NCBI RefSeq assembly: GCF_000005505.3
Contig: NC_016132.3
Location: 23,550,501 to 23,614,500, forward strand
Origin: Brachypodium distachyon
Lineage: Eukaryota > Streptophyta > Magnoliopsida > Poales > Poaceae
Length of the DNA stretch: 64,000 bases
Direction of reading: 5' to 3'
A model generated the notes under the pieces. It did no database searches and had not been told where the DNA came from. It worked only from the letters and a program-made list of their open reading frames with translations. The position numbers and the translations under genes were made by a program. Every line of letters begins with the position of its first letter. Within the stretch, counting starts at the first letter, position 1. Of the stretch, positions 13,905 to 26,850 are shown in pieces.

Positions 13905-16565
13905 TTAAGCTTCGACATTCACATCTTCCATCCTGGAAGCTATGGTTAAACCTTGTATGTCTGAAAAAGTAGATTTTGTCACAATGCATTCACATATAAC
14001 CTGAAGAAGCAAATGCAGAATGCAGAAATAGATAAGACGATATTGGCCTTGCATGGAAACCATATTGTTTGCTTCAGCACATTGACTATGACCATTTTGT
14101 TGAGATTACTATGACAGTAGAGATTTGAGAATCACTCCAAATTATGACCATAGAAAGTAAAGGGAAAACTGGCTATGGGACACTATAAATTAGCGGCATT
14201 TGCTCCATCACACGATAAATTCATGGTTTTGCTAAAACTCGGTCTATATTCGTGGACTAGGAACACCATACCAGACCTAGACACTTCCAGCACCAACTGA
14301 AAAGATGGGAGAGGAACAAAAAGCTACTCCCTCCGTTCTACAATTCTTGTCGAAATATTACATGTATCTAGACACTTTTTATGAATAGATAGATCCATTT
14401 TGGGGCAAATTTGAGACAAGAATTATGGAACGGAGGAAGTATTATTCTGTATACATAATTCCATTTTCAATTATTGTAGATAAGCACAAATGTGAAAGAT
14501 AAATGGGAAAATATTTTAAGTCCACGATATATAGTTAAGCACGCACCGACTAATTGGATGACTTTGCAATATGGGCATAAAACAACCTACTTTGGATCAG
14601 GAATTTTGTCATATAAAAAAGAATTTGGTAATAGCATTATACTTGCAGTACCAGATAAGCCCTTATTTATTGGTACTCCTCGGGCAGTAAACCATCACAA
14701 CAAATATATGGATTGACCCACAAATATGCACTATCCCTTGATACTTTGGTGATAGGCAGGCGAACTAAACAGCAAAAGACAGGAAATGTCATTGGTGATG
14801 AATTGCGTAGGAACATGAGGGGAGGTGATCAAACAGACCTGAGATGAGAATGACGAGGAGCCGACATCGAGTCCATTATTCTCATTGTTCTCTGAGTGAG
14901 TCTTGGGTGCCACATGGGTTTGAAGAGAGAACTTGGGAACAGCTGGAAAAAAATAGTTTTATGAGAAAGACTCATCTTTCTTCCCAATAGATTGAGCTGG
15001 ATAATTACCTAATTATGATCCACCAAAAGATATGTTTATATGTGCATAATATTTTGATCTGGAGAATCTGGCCCAATCCAAGGTTTGGCAAACAGGACTT
15101 GATTTCAACATTTAATATGTTATATTCTCAGATTCAACAAAATAAGCCATCAATTTTCATACCAGCACCGAAATACTTTCAGAACTAGATAATTGATATC
15201 ATTTGATGTTACCTTCTCAATGATTAAGAAAATTAATGGGATGAAAAATACCTTGCCAGGTGATACCACCAGATGCAATTGCAGACTCAGACTGGGAGTC
15301 CCCAGCATGACGAAACTCAAGAACTGCCTTGAAATCTTGCCACGGCTTCACCCATACCTTTGCCTTGTACAAACTTTTGTTTCCAGCATCAACTACCTCC
15401 AACATCAGGTCATGCAAGGTCCCAGCCACTACCTGCCGTTTTGCACTCACTACACGTGCAAACTCCAACGCAGAGCCCTGCAGAAAGAAGATTAACACCA
15501 GAGGAAATCAGGTATGGTATATTTGATGAAGAATGCACCCTATCAGAAACTCTGAGCAAATACCAAAAAAACAATGTATGCTCAAAATCTGAAAATACCA
15601 TGTCCTATGAATATCTCATGATCCCCCAAACAAAATGTCGGAGATGCCTCAACTGGATATTATCATAAGTTAATAAAGTGTGCCTATCATCAGAAAGATG
15701 CATCGGCGGAAAATAATTACTCCCTCCGTTCCAAATTATAAGATGTTCTTATGTTCTAACTTTGTCGTATGTCAAACTTCTCAAAGTTTGACCAAGTTTA
15801 ATAAAAATCTACCAACATCTACAACTTTAAATTAGTTTTAGTAAATCACAATATACTTATTTGATATTAAAGATAAAAGTACGTTTTTCTTGGTCAATTT
15901 TTTCTTTAAATGACTTAGGACAAAGCGAGAGCATTTTATAATCTGAAACGGAGGAAGCACATGATAAACCGATAAAGAGTAGGTTGGCAAGTTGCATATG
16001 TTTCCAGTTAGTTAACGACTCAACGCCCTCCCGAATTTAACAATTAGATCCCAAAAGTTGCTGCTGGCCGTTTAAAACGCAGAACAAAGAGTAAATTACT
16101 GAAGTTTCATATTTTTCCACTTAGGTCAACGAACTTTGGAAATGGACAATTTCCAAAACTCACATAACTGGTTCAACTACCTTGCATTATGTCAAACTTG
16201 CACTGATCGAACCTACGGGAAGCACTTTCAACTTCGTCCACTCATGAGGAAAGATGTACCTAATTCGTAATAACACGCTGTAGCGCAACACAATTTAATC
16301 CGAAGACGGGGACAGATATCGACTGAATTTGGGACTCGAACGGGTGAGGGGGTGGTTCGCGACGCACCTGGTTCTTGTTGTGTTCGGCGACGGCGAATCG
16401 CGCGGCGTCCTCGGCCTCGGACTGCTCCCGGATCGCGGCGAGCATGCCCCGCACGAGGCCGCTCTCGTCGCCGCCGAGGTGGAACCCGGCGGCCCCGGGG
16501 ACCGCCGCGGCGGCGGCGAGGAGCAGGACGGAGGCGAGGAGCACGGCGCCGCCGGGGCGGAGCAT
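13905..16565 (-). CDS. Secreted phytocystatin (cysteine protease inhibitor) with C-terminal extension
   Basis: Exons on the minus strand: 16565-16368, 15477-15252, 14942-14839 and 14000-13905, phase-consistent, 207 aa. Residues 1 to about 27 form a signal peptide (hydrophobic Leu/Ala run, AAG cleavage region). The inhibitor wedge is complete: a GG pair at 31-32, the plant signature AARFAVAEHN (about 54-63, first position Ala where Leu is usual), QVVAG at 81-85 and the PW dipeptide at 111-112. Such proteins block papain-like (C1A) proteases in the secretory pathway or apoplast. Residues from about 122 on form a tail of some 85 residues, Ser/Asn/Glu-rich, ending in an acidic MEDVNVEA. It does not show the legumain-blocking SNSL-type domain that long phytocystatins usually carry. 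The last exon is inferred from a good acceptor (TTTGCTTCTTCAG) and matching phase; without it translation would stop at 14731. Introns 1 and 3 each contain a MITE. Confidence 0.85.
14327..14439. repeat. Small Stowaway-like MITE in cystatin intron 3
   Basis: The arms CTCCCTCCGTTCTACAATTC and GAATTATGGAACGGAGGAAG are inverted copies, with TA on each side. The core matches the elements at 455-567 and 30584-30696 (ATTACATGTATCTAGACA). It lies within the intron 14001-14838. Confidence 0.85.
15720..15957. repeat. MITE (about 240 bp) in cystatin intron 1
   Basis: CTCCCTCCGTTCCAAATTAT at the left is inverted as ATAATCTGAAACGGAGGAAG at the right. The interior has the typical AAGTTTGACCAAGTTT block of the larger grass MITEs. 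It is in the intron 15478-16367. Confidence 0.8.
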
Positions 16566-19500
16566 CGTCGCGGGCGCGAGTCCTCCCTCCGCTCGCGGGC
16601 GAGCTTTCGATTGGTTCGCGAGTCGGCGTCCGCGTGTGGTGCCTGTCTGCTTGCGATGCTTCTTGGGGTGCCTTGGCTTGGCCTTGGGGTGGGGAAAGCG
16701 AGTCGGGGGGTGGGGGCAGGTGGTTGGTTTGGTTGGGGTAGGGGGGACAGTGACGCGTCCTCTGATCCTAGCCGTCGGCAGTTTTGATCTGGCGGTGAGT
16801 GGGTAAAACTTTCAATGCGGACGCGCTTGTGCCTGTCAGAGTGTCAGACTACGCGAAGAAAGCACGTTGCTACGCTTAATTAAGCATGTGTCCCATTCAA
16901 AAGTCAAAACTGCGAGTACTAAACCAGCGACAATTATTTAGAAACGGAAGAAATAATTCGTATTAATATTCGTGCGGAATCATACACGCCCTATATTAAA
17001 GAACGATGAAGTACTATTTGTCCTTTTCAAATACAGTATTATTTTTCTTCTAATCCTTAGGCTCGATGCCATTGCAACTGGCGCTGGCTTTACAGTGAGT
17101 GATGCCTCCCCATTAGCCCCATTGATCACAGTTACGAGATCGCACGACCGAGGTATGGCGAGTGTGGCCACCACATGACAATCTTGATTTTTAAAGAATT
17201 TGGCATTATCCTCCTCTCTTACCCTTTGCTCTTGCCACATGTTTGGCCATGTTTCGGGTCACATCTGAGAGGTGGACACCAGGCTCCGGTGGTCACTGTA
17301 ATGCCGCTAATTTATCGTCACAAAAAGAAAGCAAGTGAAGACTAATAAAAATGTGTGACAGTTGCTCGCAAACTCACATTAGTGCTTCAACCGATAGCCA
17401 ACTCACATTCGTTGAGATGCTCCTCGGTGAGCACATCAAAGCTACAATAGCAGCCCTGAAGAGGTCAAAGCCAACATTCAGCGTTGGGTAGGAGTGATAA
17501 GGCAGTGTTGTATGTTTTTTTAAGTGTTGTATGTTTTTTTAATACAAGGAAAAACACTTGCCATTTTTTTCAAATGAGAAGAAAGTTTAGACTTTAGAGT
17601 ACAAAGCTTTGCCTGAAGCCAAAGCGCACAAAGAAAAACAAACCTACTCGGTAATAAGGTATAAATTCTACTTACAAACTTACTTGTAGCCAATTGTGAA
17701 GAAGCAATCCAGTCAAAAAAATTTATGAAGAAGCAACACTCTTGATTAAGTTAACCATGGTTTTTCAATGGTTACTTCGGTTGCTAAGAAAGCTTGTCGG
17801 CCACTCCTTGACTGTGGCATTCACTCCTCCTAGGTTGATGTTCGGACCAAGGCACGGTTTGACCACATCCCAAATCATTATTGTGTATAGGCATTTGATA
17901 ACAGATGAACCGCCAACATGGGATCATGCTTACACAAACCGCAGCTCGGCCACCCGCACTGCTGAAGTCTACCCGCACCTCGACCAAAGTGTCATTTTGG
18001 CTTTTTGCAATTGGGAGGCAACCATTCCTTCCAAATGGTGGTTTTCGTCATGGTCGTCATGATCCCTCAAACTGAGCCACGTATGCCTAAGCCGTAGTGT
18101 GGATGTCATCGAGTTGCCAAATTATAGTATCATTAACTCTTCACATGAGATGGAGATGGTTCAATTGTTCCCACATCGTAGCGAACTCTTGGATATGCTC
18201 AACCATCATGCCCTAGTAGGTATTGATCTGACTAACCCATGAATATTTTGAAAAGCTTTTGAACCTTCTATTTCTTCTTCTTGCTAGCATAGAGAGACCA
18301 TCTTTTTTTGGCGATATATTCCTAGGCCTTAGACCCACAAGCTAAGACGAATCCTAGAAGGAAGCTTTTAGTCCAATCCAGGATTTTGATTCATCCACCT
18401 ATTCTAGTCGAAGCCACCTAAAGCGGAGTTCAGTGGCTAATTTGTCGAGGTTGAGGGTGTCCTCATGATCTTGTTAGGGGGGGCATGTCCCAATTGATTT
18501 TGCACTTTTCTCCTACAACTTTGTCACATCCGGCCAAAAGAAAGGGTCTTCTGTGTTTTGTCATAGGGTCTTGAGATGATAGATGGCCTGACAATAGTGA
18601 GTTGCTTTCCATTTCAGGAAACTAATTTTCTAACAAATTTATCTTCAATGATACTGAAATTAACTTGCTTCAATCGTATAAGAGTGAGTGGCAACCACAT
18701 GTGTCTTATTAGGAAAGGAGTCCATGTGGTTGGAAAAATGTCTCAGAGATCCATCCTACAATATCTGATTGCCGCCACAAGGCTTTTCAACAATTAGTGA
18801 TACACCTCGCGAGAGTAATCAAAACTAGATAGGGTATGATACTCGAAAGGCTTTGGATATCTTTCTTAATTGTTCTGATAAATACCGCCACATTTTTGCG
18901 TGCATGGACGTTCTAATGGTGGGAGTGTCTCCCTAAAGCTTATGCAGCTAGCCTTGAGACGGGGGCACAGGGCCTTGTCCAGAATGTGGTGCAAATGATC
19001 AAATGGCAAGGGAAAATGCGAGAGGTGATAGTGGATCCTCATGGTTGAGGCCTCTCTTAGGTTTGATTGTTCCACAATTTCGTTAGGGCAGATAAATGCC
19101 TACTCAAGATTAGAGTAGTCAACGGTATACATGGACCTAAACTTCCTAAGGTGACAAGGTGTTTGGTATTCAGCACCAGAGCATCAAATACCCAAAATAA
19201 AAAAAAAATCAAACCACAGTGGTGATATACGGTAGGCATACCGCAGTCTTCCGAATGATTTCTCATAATATCTATAGAATTTTCACAAAATGATGCATGG
19301 AATTGGGTGCGTCTTATTTTGACTCTACACAAAGAGTTGACATAAAATGCAATAGATAAATGACCTTGATCGCCTGCATGAGGAAATCCCCGTTCCCATC
19401 ATGTGTGTCATGCACCGTTCTCTTGGTCCACATAAACATCCTAGATATCCCGTCAACAATTGCTTCGGTGTGGTCACCCTCCTCACGAACTCACGCGTGC

Positions 19501-20617
19501 AACCCAACATCTTGTCCCCTTCGGCTCTACTGTGTCTCCGTTGCATGTATCTTTCTCCATGAGAACGCCCTCTCCTTTGCTCTTCCCTCCTCAACCCTTT
19601 CTCCCTTTTAACTCTCTCGCTCTTGCGCTCTCTCTCTCTCTCACAGCTTGCTGCTTCTCTTCCTCCCGACATGAGGCTTACAAAAATTGCTTTACGTGGC
19701 CTCAAAGTGAAGCTCAACGTTGAAGTTCATGCACCACCGAGTTAGGGAAAGATGGTGGGGAAGGGTTGATGGAGACGGCCTCTTGTGATCCATCTCCGAC
19801 GGGGCTCCAGTGAGCCCAAACCAACCATGGTAGGGGCCTTTGACACTGGTGATGAATATCAGTTAATTTGGATATGTTCCATACATTGTTTCAACATGTT
19901 ACATGTGTGTATGTTTTTTGTTGCGTACATGCGGTTTTTTTCATGTTCCGTGTGTGGAATCTCTTTTCAATACTTTTGTTGCAAACAAAACATAAATTTG
20001 TTGCATGCACTAACAAAGTTGTTTCATGCACGTCCTTGGAATGCTGCAAGATTTTTTGCAATGCTTTTTGAGATGGTTACAACAAAATTATTGTATCAAT
20101 ATTGCATAAGTACTCCATCAAATGCATATTAAGTGTCTTAGATTTTACACTGACTTAGTATAAAGTTGTACTAAATCGAAGACACTTATTGTGGATCGGA
20201 GGGAGTAAGAAAAAAGGTTGCATACGAAGGTTTAATTCTGCAATGACCATATGGACGAGATTTGGCTTTTCAAGTACTCCAATATAATACTTCCAAGATC
20301 CTGGCCGCAGGGTGCAACGCCATAGCCGTCGGCGCACTATGAAACGTCAGAAATATAACGTTGAATCACACCATTTGAACTGACGTTATCTTTTATATAG
20401 ATTAAGCTAAGATCTCCATATATACAATATCATGAACTACTGTCAAATGCCGCTGTTTTCGGTCATCCCCTCAAAAGACCAAATGCTATCCCATAACAAG
20501 TCCTAGAATCAAAAGTCCACTAAATTTGCATAGAAAACAAGATGGGTAGACCGTTTATTTTGATTATTATCTCTCATGTTTATCAAGGACATTCGGGCAA
20601 CACTGCCACTCTGAAGT
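16566..20617. other. Intergenic region without a recognised gene
   Basis: The first 200 bases are the very GC-rich leader/promoter of the cystatin gene. From about 16850 to 20600 I see AT-rich DNA with scattered short open frames (17742-18062, 19325-19717, 19785-20132) that carry no recognisable domain. A short direct repeat of AGTGTTGTATGTTTTTTTAA occurs at 17513-17550. Around 17750-18500 the base use is gene-like but broken in all frames, consistent with an old, unidentified repeat or pseudogene. Confidence 0.45.
20113..20205. repeat. Small MITE
   Basis: CTCCATCAAATGCATATTAAGTGTCTTAGAT at the left is partly inverted in ATCGAAGACACTTATTGTGGATCGGAGGGAG at the right, with TA at both borders. 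It is about 93 bp long and lies downstream of the CUE gene. Confidence 0.65.
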
Positions 20618-23600
20618 TCAGCAAAACTCCCAACCCTCCTCGTTGGACTCCCGCTTCTTGCTATTGCCTTTAACCACTGGATTTGCAACTTCATTCTCAA
20701 GGTCAGCTAGCATTTCAACCATTCTCTCGTTTACATCCGTATCTTCAACCGGACTTGCACCTTCAGCGACTGTATGCTTATCTGTAGACTCAACTGCTTC
20801 GATAGTCCTATCTAAAGAACTATCACTCCTGTGCAGTGAGGAATGCAGCGAGGAAGAAAGGCTCGAAATTGTTGATCGCTGCAACTTGCTCCATGATAAG
20901 CGCTCATCCACTATTCGCTTTAGTTGCGACACATCCTCGCAGATCACAGCCATCTCACCTCTGCATAACAACAAGGATATGAATTAAAATACTGATCATA
21001 AACACAAAATCAAAATGAATCATTTAGAATTAGCTGTCTGTGACAGGTATATTACTCCAGACAAGATGCTACAACAGTTACAAACATCAAACTAAATTTC
21101 AAATGACACACTCTCTTTTTGTAAATGATGACATTTTAGACATGCGCACATTCCAATATGTAACTTTGAGCTTTAGTTTTTTATGAATATGTTAATAACA
21201 TAATATTGTGAAATTACATAAAAAAAATCAAATGATACAATTTCCATCTAACCAACTTAGATCTTTTTATAAGTTATTCGTCAAGATAGGGAGCTACTAC
21301 ACAACAGGTACCACAAAACATCATTTATTTAATTATTTCTGAACGGAGGTACTACACAAGAATTAACTGACTTAAAATGGCAATTGTTCCTGGCTGAGAA
21401 GAATGAGAAGACTGGTGTACTCGTGTCGTAAGTCATAACCAAACTACATCAGCATTATTATGATTTTGGAAGGTGTAAGAGCAGTATATTATTGAACATT
21501 TTCCAAAGATGGAAAAAGATCATCGGAAGTTCTAAAGAGTCGATAATATACTGAAACTTGAGAGATAATTAGGTCAAAAAGCTACAGGACGATTCAAAAG
21601 CCAATTGAAACAGTTCAGGGGAACCAAAGTGGCTGAAATGAAATCAGAACTTACTGCAGTGTATCAACAATTCGACCCCGCTCAACCAAAAAGTCCTTCA
21701 GCTGCCCATCCAAAAATAAACATACAACATTAGCAACTGAACCATTATCAACCTAATTCATAATAGCGCTAAAAGACAAGGTGTGCACGAATCCCTCAAG
21801 AACATAGCTACCATACAATATTTCATTATTTCATTAAATAATGAAAACTAATATCAAATATATCTTAGGAAACAGAAAGTAACAGACAAAATGGTAACTA
21901 ATATAAAAGATGCACGTTCATACCTTCAAATTCTCCTCAGCTTCTTTCTGCAGCTTTCTTGATTCTTCAACAATGGAATTCATCTGATCTTCTTGTTCAC
22001 TAAGTAATGCCTGAGCAGAAGCTTCTTTTTCAACTTTTACCTTCTCAGCTGATTCAATTTCCTGTTGTGCAGCAACCAATCTTTCCTCGAGAGTTTGCCG
22101 TATCTATACAGATTAAATTTAATGATCGTGTTTACATTGAACTCAACTTACTAATATGTAAATGAACTTTATCTAACTCAACATATAAACTACAAATTAT
22201 TCTCCTATTATTATCAGTTACATATTTTGGCATAAAATTAATGTGTCACATTAAAGGATAGAATGAAGAAAACCGAAAAATAAGGACTTCAAGACCATCC
22301 ATTCCATGTTCTGCTAGGAAGCTTAGTCAATGGAAAGAAAATTCTTAAACATCTTCTCCAATCAAGGAATTAACATGATATCAACTACAAACGACCATGT
22401 TCACGTCCCTTTCATGCAGGATAGTAGCTATATGCTAAGTACAGATGGTTATAAACAAAGCATTAAGATAATACCTCTTCAATTACAACTAGATAGCTGT
22501 TCCGCTCGTCTGACAGCCTCTGAAGTCGAGATTGGAGCTCCCGTGCCTCCGTGGTCAAAATAGATCTCTCACCAAACACCTCACCAGCATGCTGTATATA
22601 GCAAATTAGTCAGATTCCTTTAGGCTAGGCAACTCAGGAGTCCCCTCCTTTATGAAATATTGATGAGGGGATAAAAGGACAAACCATATCATTTGCTTCT
22701 TTTGCATGATTCAACATTTCTTTGAGCTCCTCAACTTTAGTGAGAATGCTTGTACACGAACTGGATGAATCACGCTTTGCCAATTCAGCCTTTTCTTCAA
22801 GAAGTTCTACATCGCCTATCATCTTAGTAACCAGTTCAAGAGAGGGTAACAAATCATTCTGCGCGATGTCAAAACAAAGAATAAGTATCAAACTTCGATA
22901 ATAATATGTGAATCAGCTATAAATAAGGAACATTTTACAGCTGAGCTAAATCAGTGTTCGCGGTTTTATAAATTTCAGTGCGTGTAAAATCATGATTGAT
23001 TCAGTTCCTTGCAGAGAAGTAGTACTCAGGGAAGTCATGGATAGTTTTAGTTCTTTAGAAATGAAAGGGGTTGTTAAGTGTTAACTACTGAGTATCAGAA
23101 TATTTCGTAATGGTAGATACAATGCTGCTTGTATCAGCCAAAGTGGCCCCTAGACCAGCAACATCTTGATCTACCTTATATGGTGGGTGTTTTTGGAGGG
23201 AGGGTCTTCTTTTGTAAAAAATTGTTATGTCATCCTAAGACATGAGAACGACCAACATGCAAAGAATTACTGACCATGGCCCAATATAGTTTCACTTGGC
23301 CTACCATAGCCTGATTTGACTATTGAGTACGACCATTTAACACTAAATGTACTACTCTCCTGCAGCATCAAGAAATGGAAGCCAAATACTTTTCTACTTT
23401 ATTCGACAGCAGAATAACTATGGCCATGCCACTATGCTTATGTCTCATTTTTGCCATCAGCCCCACTGAGGCAGTTGACTAAATACAGTTTTTAGAATAA
23501 TCACTCTTTCCCTTTATTTCAGTGCATGAAAAACGAGGTATTCAGGTTGACTCACATCTCTAAAGCTCAATCAATCTTTTCGCAGTGTGCACTAGGTATT

Positions 23601-25788
23601 TAACCTGTCATTTCAATCCATACTTGCTATCAAAACAACGTCCAACATGGCTTTATTTCTCTTTCACTTATCTTTATTAAGCAAATCATGGACCAATATG
23701 TAAACATCAATGCCATAACCATGCAATTTTTCAAGAGAAAACAAAATAAGAGAGAAGCATGAACATTAAAAAACGCAATCCATGAGCTCCCCATCCAAAA
23801 TGACTTTATTTTCTTTCACTGATCCCAAGCACATGGGTGTAACACATGCTTCTACCAATTTTTTCAAAGAGGCTAGCATGGTGAGAATTTCAATAAACAG
23901 GTTACCTTCTTGTTTTTGGCATCAACAATGGAATCCTTGAGTGACTTGATACTAATAGAATGGCTTGAATGAGTTGAAGCCATGGAAGCAACAGGATTCA
24001 AATTAAGATCAGGAAGCAAGTTGGTTTTAGAAGATAAGAATGTGTCACCATGCTCAACTCTATCCTCGGTATGCTGCTTGTTGTAATCAATGCCAGCATA
24101 GTTAGTATCCTTCTGTTCCAAGACTCCACCAGCCCCAACAGAGGATTCTCCGATGTATGGAACAGAAAAATCGAGCACAGGTGCAAAATCATCTTTTTCA
24201 ATACTTGGAATTTCAGGTGAGGCTTCACTATTAGAAACACCGCCACGAATCTTTAACCAGATGGAACTATCTATATCTGCACAATCAGAATGAAACTTCT
24301 TCAAAGAATAATCCTGGGGAACACAATCCCCAACTGGAATTTTGATGTCAGAATCTTGCTCTTGGACTTGTGCGGCATTAAGATTTATGCTGTCATTCCG
24401 ACTTGTTACCATTGGTGATTGAACAATATATCCAATTGGATTATCTGAATGGACTAAGTTATTCTCAGAAGGAAACTTAAATAATAACTCATCCATGATC
24501 AGAGCATTTTTCTCATCATTAAGTTCAAGGACATGATGCGAAGGGAAGTGTAGCTGTTCACTCATCATTTTGTATGGTGGAGTCACATCTAGTTCACCAA
24601 GTACAATTTCTTGCATATCAGTTATGATCCCTGTAGAAGATGGGACTTGTGCAGAATCAACACTTCCATTAGCTTCGTTAACACGCGCATCAGGCCCTGG
24701 TTTGACAGTCCAGCCATTAGCATAACTTCAGAAAATGGGAAAGGTGAACTGAGCATAACTTCCAAAAAATAAGAGAGAATATGCTGCCACATAAGCTCAA
24801 TTAGTCAGGCAATCATAAGAAAGTCCAGACGTAAAGCCTTGAGTCATTACTTAACACTAAAAACATCATTAAACAAGCGCAAGTTAAACTTAAACAGTCA
24901 CCAGTATGTTACCCAAGTCACCAAAACGCCACACGAGCTAGCTTGAGAACTCTCAACTAAGAAGATCCAAAATAACACCAATCATACACAGACACTGTCA
25001 AGTGTCAACTATGCATGCAAGCGCCTTCAATTGGATATTTTTTACCATAAGGATGATAAGATATGGCACTCAAAGCCTCCAGATGGAACACCTTCTGCAC
25101 TAGGAAGGGAATGGGGCAAATGATGAACTTTATACTCTTACCAGCAGATGATGAACTTCCCGTTGCACCATGATTAGCAGATAAATTTCTGACAAATTCC
25201 TCCATAGGCAACGCAGCTTCATGATGGAAGCTAGGAATTCCGACTGAGCCTGTCATAGATGGCATGACCTCATCAAGGACGGCCAACACAGCTGAATCAG
25301 CATCTTTACAGTGTTCTATTGCCACCGCCTTCAGCATACGAGGATCAACCTGCCAAAAGGGGCACAACAAATCCGTTACCACTTTGATGGCGGCCCTAGA
25401 CAGCACCAAAGCTGAAGCGCCGATTGTCCAAATGCACATCACACAGCAGTCCAGTAAAAGAATCGATCTTCTCTTTGGAGAAAACGAAGAATGGATCTAA
25501 TAATCAATACCCAAATTTCGGCGGGACACTAAAATCGAACCTCAGTCTCACCGCAACTAGCACGTCGTACTCGTTCCACTGGAAATCACTGATCAATCTG
25601 TAGCCAGTTCCCTCCTACAAGTGAAATTACGCAGAACCCAAACCCTCGCGTCGCCGGAAAAAAAAAATATGTTTTCCCCTTCTCCTTCGAGCAACACCTA
25701 TAGCCCCACGCGAGATAGAAAGGGGAACCGATCGTACCTGAGGGAAGAGCTCACGAAGCGAGCGGAAGACGGCCATGTGGTCGCCCAT
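20618..25788 (-). CDS. CUE-domain, coiled-coil ubiquitin-system protein
   Basis: Eight exons on the minus strand: 25788-25738, 25349-25142, 24696-23906, 22858-22685, 22591-22475, 22103-21924, 21701-21655 and 20960-20618. Phases agree throughout, giving 636 aa. Residues about 5-47 form a CUE domain, a three-helix ubiquitin-binding fold: FRSLRELFPQ with its FP motif, then a helix rich in DADSAVLAVLDEVMP. A long, disordered, acidic middle (exon 3, about 260 residues) follows, with LLPDLNLNP near its end, an LxLxL stretch resembling an EAR repression motif. Exons 4-7 code for heptad coiled coil (ELVTKMIGDVELLEEKAEL, LEERLVAAQQEIESAEK). The tail is Ser-rich and ends near NSKKRESNEEGWEFC. Plants have a small family of such Cue-domain proteins with little known function. 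Exon 3 begins at an acceptor with a weak pyrimidine tract but a good branch site (CTAAT); it is the only phase-compatible choice I found. A telomere box lies upstream at 25883. Confidence 0.85.
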
Positions 25789-25882
25789 CTCCAAACCCTA
25801 GAAGCCGAGGAATTAGGATATGCGAAGAACTCCAGGAACACCGCACCAGATGGAGGTTAAGACGGCACCGAGGGAAAAAAGA

Positions 25883-25891
25883 TTAGGGTTT
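25883..25891 (-). promoter_or_regulatory. Telomere box upstream of the CUE gene
   Basis: TTAGGGTTT on the + strand reads AAACCCTAA towards the gene, about 95 bases before its ATG. Telo-boxes are common near transcription starts of growth-related plant genes. A second partial copy (AAACCCTA) is at 25793. Confidence 0.5.
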
Positions 25892-26599
25892 GGGGCTCCT
25901 CTTTGATCGCGCGAGGGAGGAGGAGGCGAGACGAAGTGTAGCAGGAATGCAGGATTGCAGGAGAAGGGACGAAGCAGGGAGGGATGACGCCTTTTACCGG
26001 CTGGCCATCGCTAAATGTTTACGTTTAGGCCCTCCTCCATTGTTCTCTTTCTTCCTCGTTTCCTTCGCGAGGGATTTTAGAAGACCTGCGCTGAACTTAT
26101 TGTTCGTTTAGGTCATGTATCGTTTCGGGGAAATTCTGAAAGTATATATGCTTACTAGCACGTGTAAAATATCAAAAAATTTAACTTGTGCATCGTAAGG
26201 TAAAAAATGAACAAAAAAAAATTCAAAGCACATTGTCCTTAATTGCTTTTAGGTACATTATACATGTTAATTTGGGTAAAGCTTTGCATGTAATCTTACA
26301 TTTATATATACGGACATAATGATTTTTCTAATATAAATACATGTATTATGATAAAGGACGATTTTTTTCGCACTACTGGGTATAGTTACTCCCTCGTACG
26401 TTTCACACAAATTAGGTAAGTATATAGACAACTGGGAGTATGTAGAATGTAGTATATAGGTACTAGGATATACTATAATACTAGATCATGATGGCGCGCG
26501 TTGCCGCGTCCATCAGTTTCGACAATAGAATAATAGGAAGTATGTAAATTAGAGGCATCTAACATGAAAGTTAAAATTTCATGAATTCTGCTAGTAATT

Positions 26600-26850
26600 T
26601 AAGAGATGTTAGTTTAAGAGTGCAAAATGTGAATTTTAATTGTTTTTGAAGATATCTCAAAGCGTTGCTTTTCTTATAAACTTGTAGTATATGTTGCATT
26701 GGGCTAGTTAAAGATCCAAACGCGATCAGACAGCCTAGAAGAGTGGATGTATGAGAGTTCCTAGAATGTCCTGTTATGTGAACTTCAATTGTTTTGAAGA
26801 TATTTTGGTCACTCTTTGCATGATAAACTTGTATCATCTGTTGCATTCGC
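26600..26850. repeat. Diverged direct repeat
   Basis: Two blocks share order and wording: GTGAATTTTAATTGTTTTTGA, AAACTTGTAGTATATGTTGCATT (first copy, about 26629-26702) and GTGAACTTCAATTGTTTTGA, AAACTTGTATCATCTGTTGCATT (second, about 26779-26847). Spacing is about 147 bp. Origin unknown. Confidence 0.6.

Noticed and set aside
13907..14000. Alternative end of the cystatin at the stop 14731 (no splicing of exon 3)
   Set aside because: Exon 3 ends at a good donor (TCTCAG|GTCTGT) and a phase-0 exon with a strong acceptor lies downstream, so the spliced form is preferred, though not proven.
16329..16806. Plus-strand open frames over the cystatin first exon
   Set aside because: Antisense shadows of a GC-rich signal-peptide exon; no domain match.
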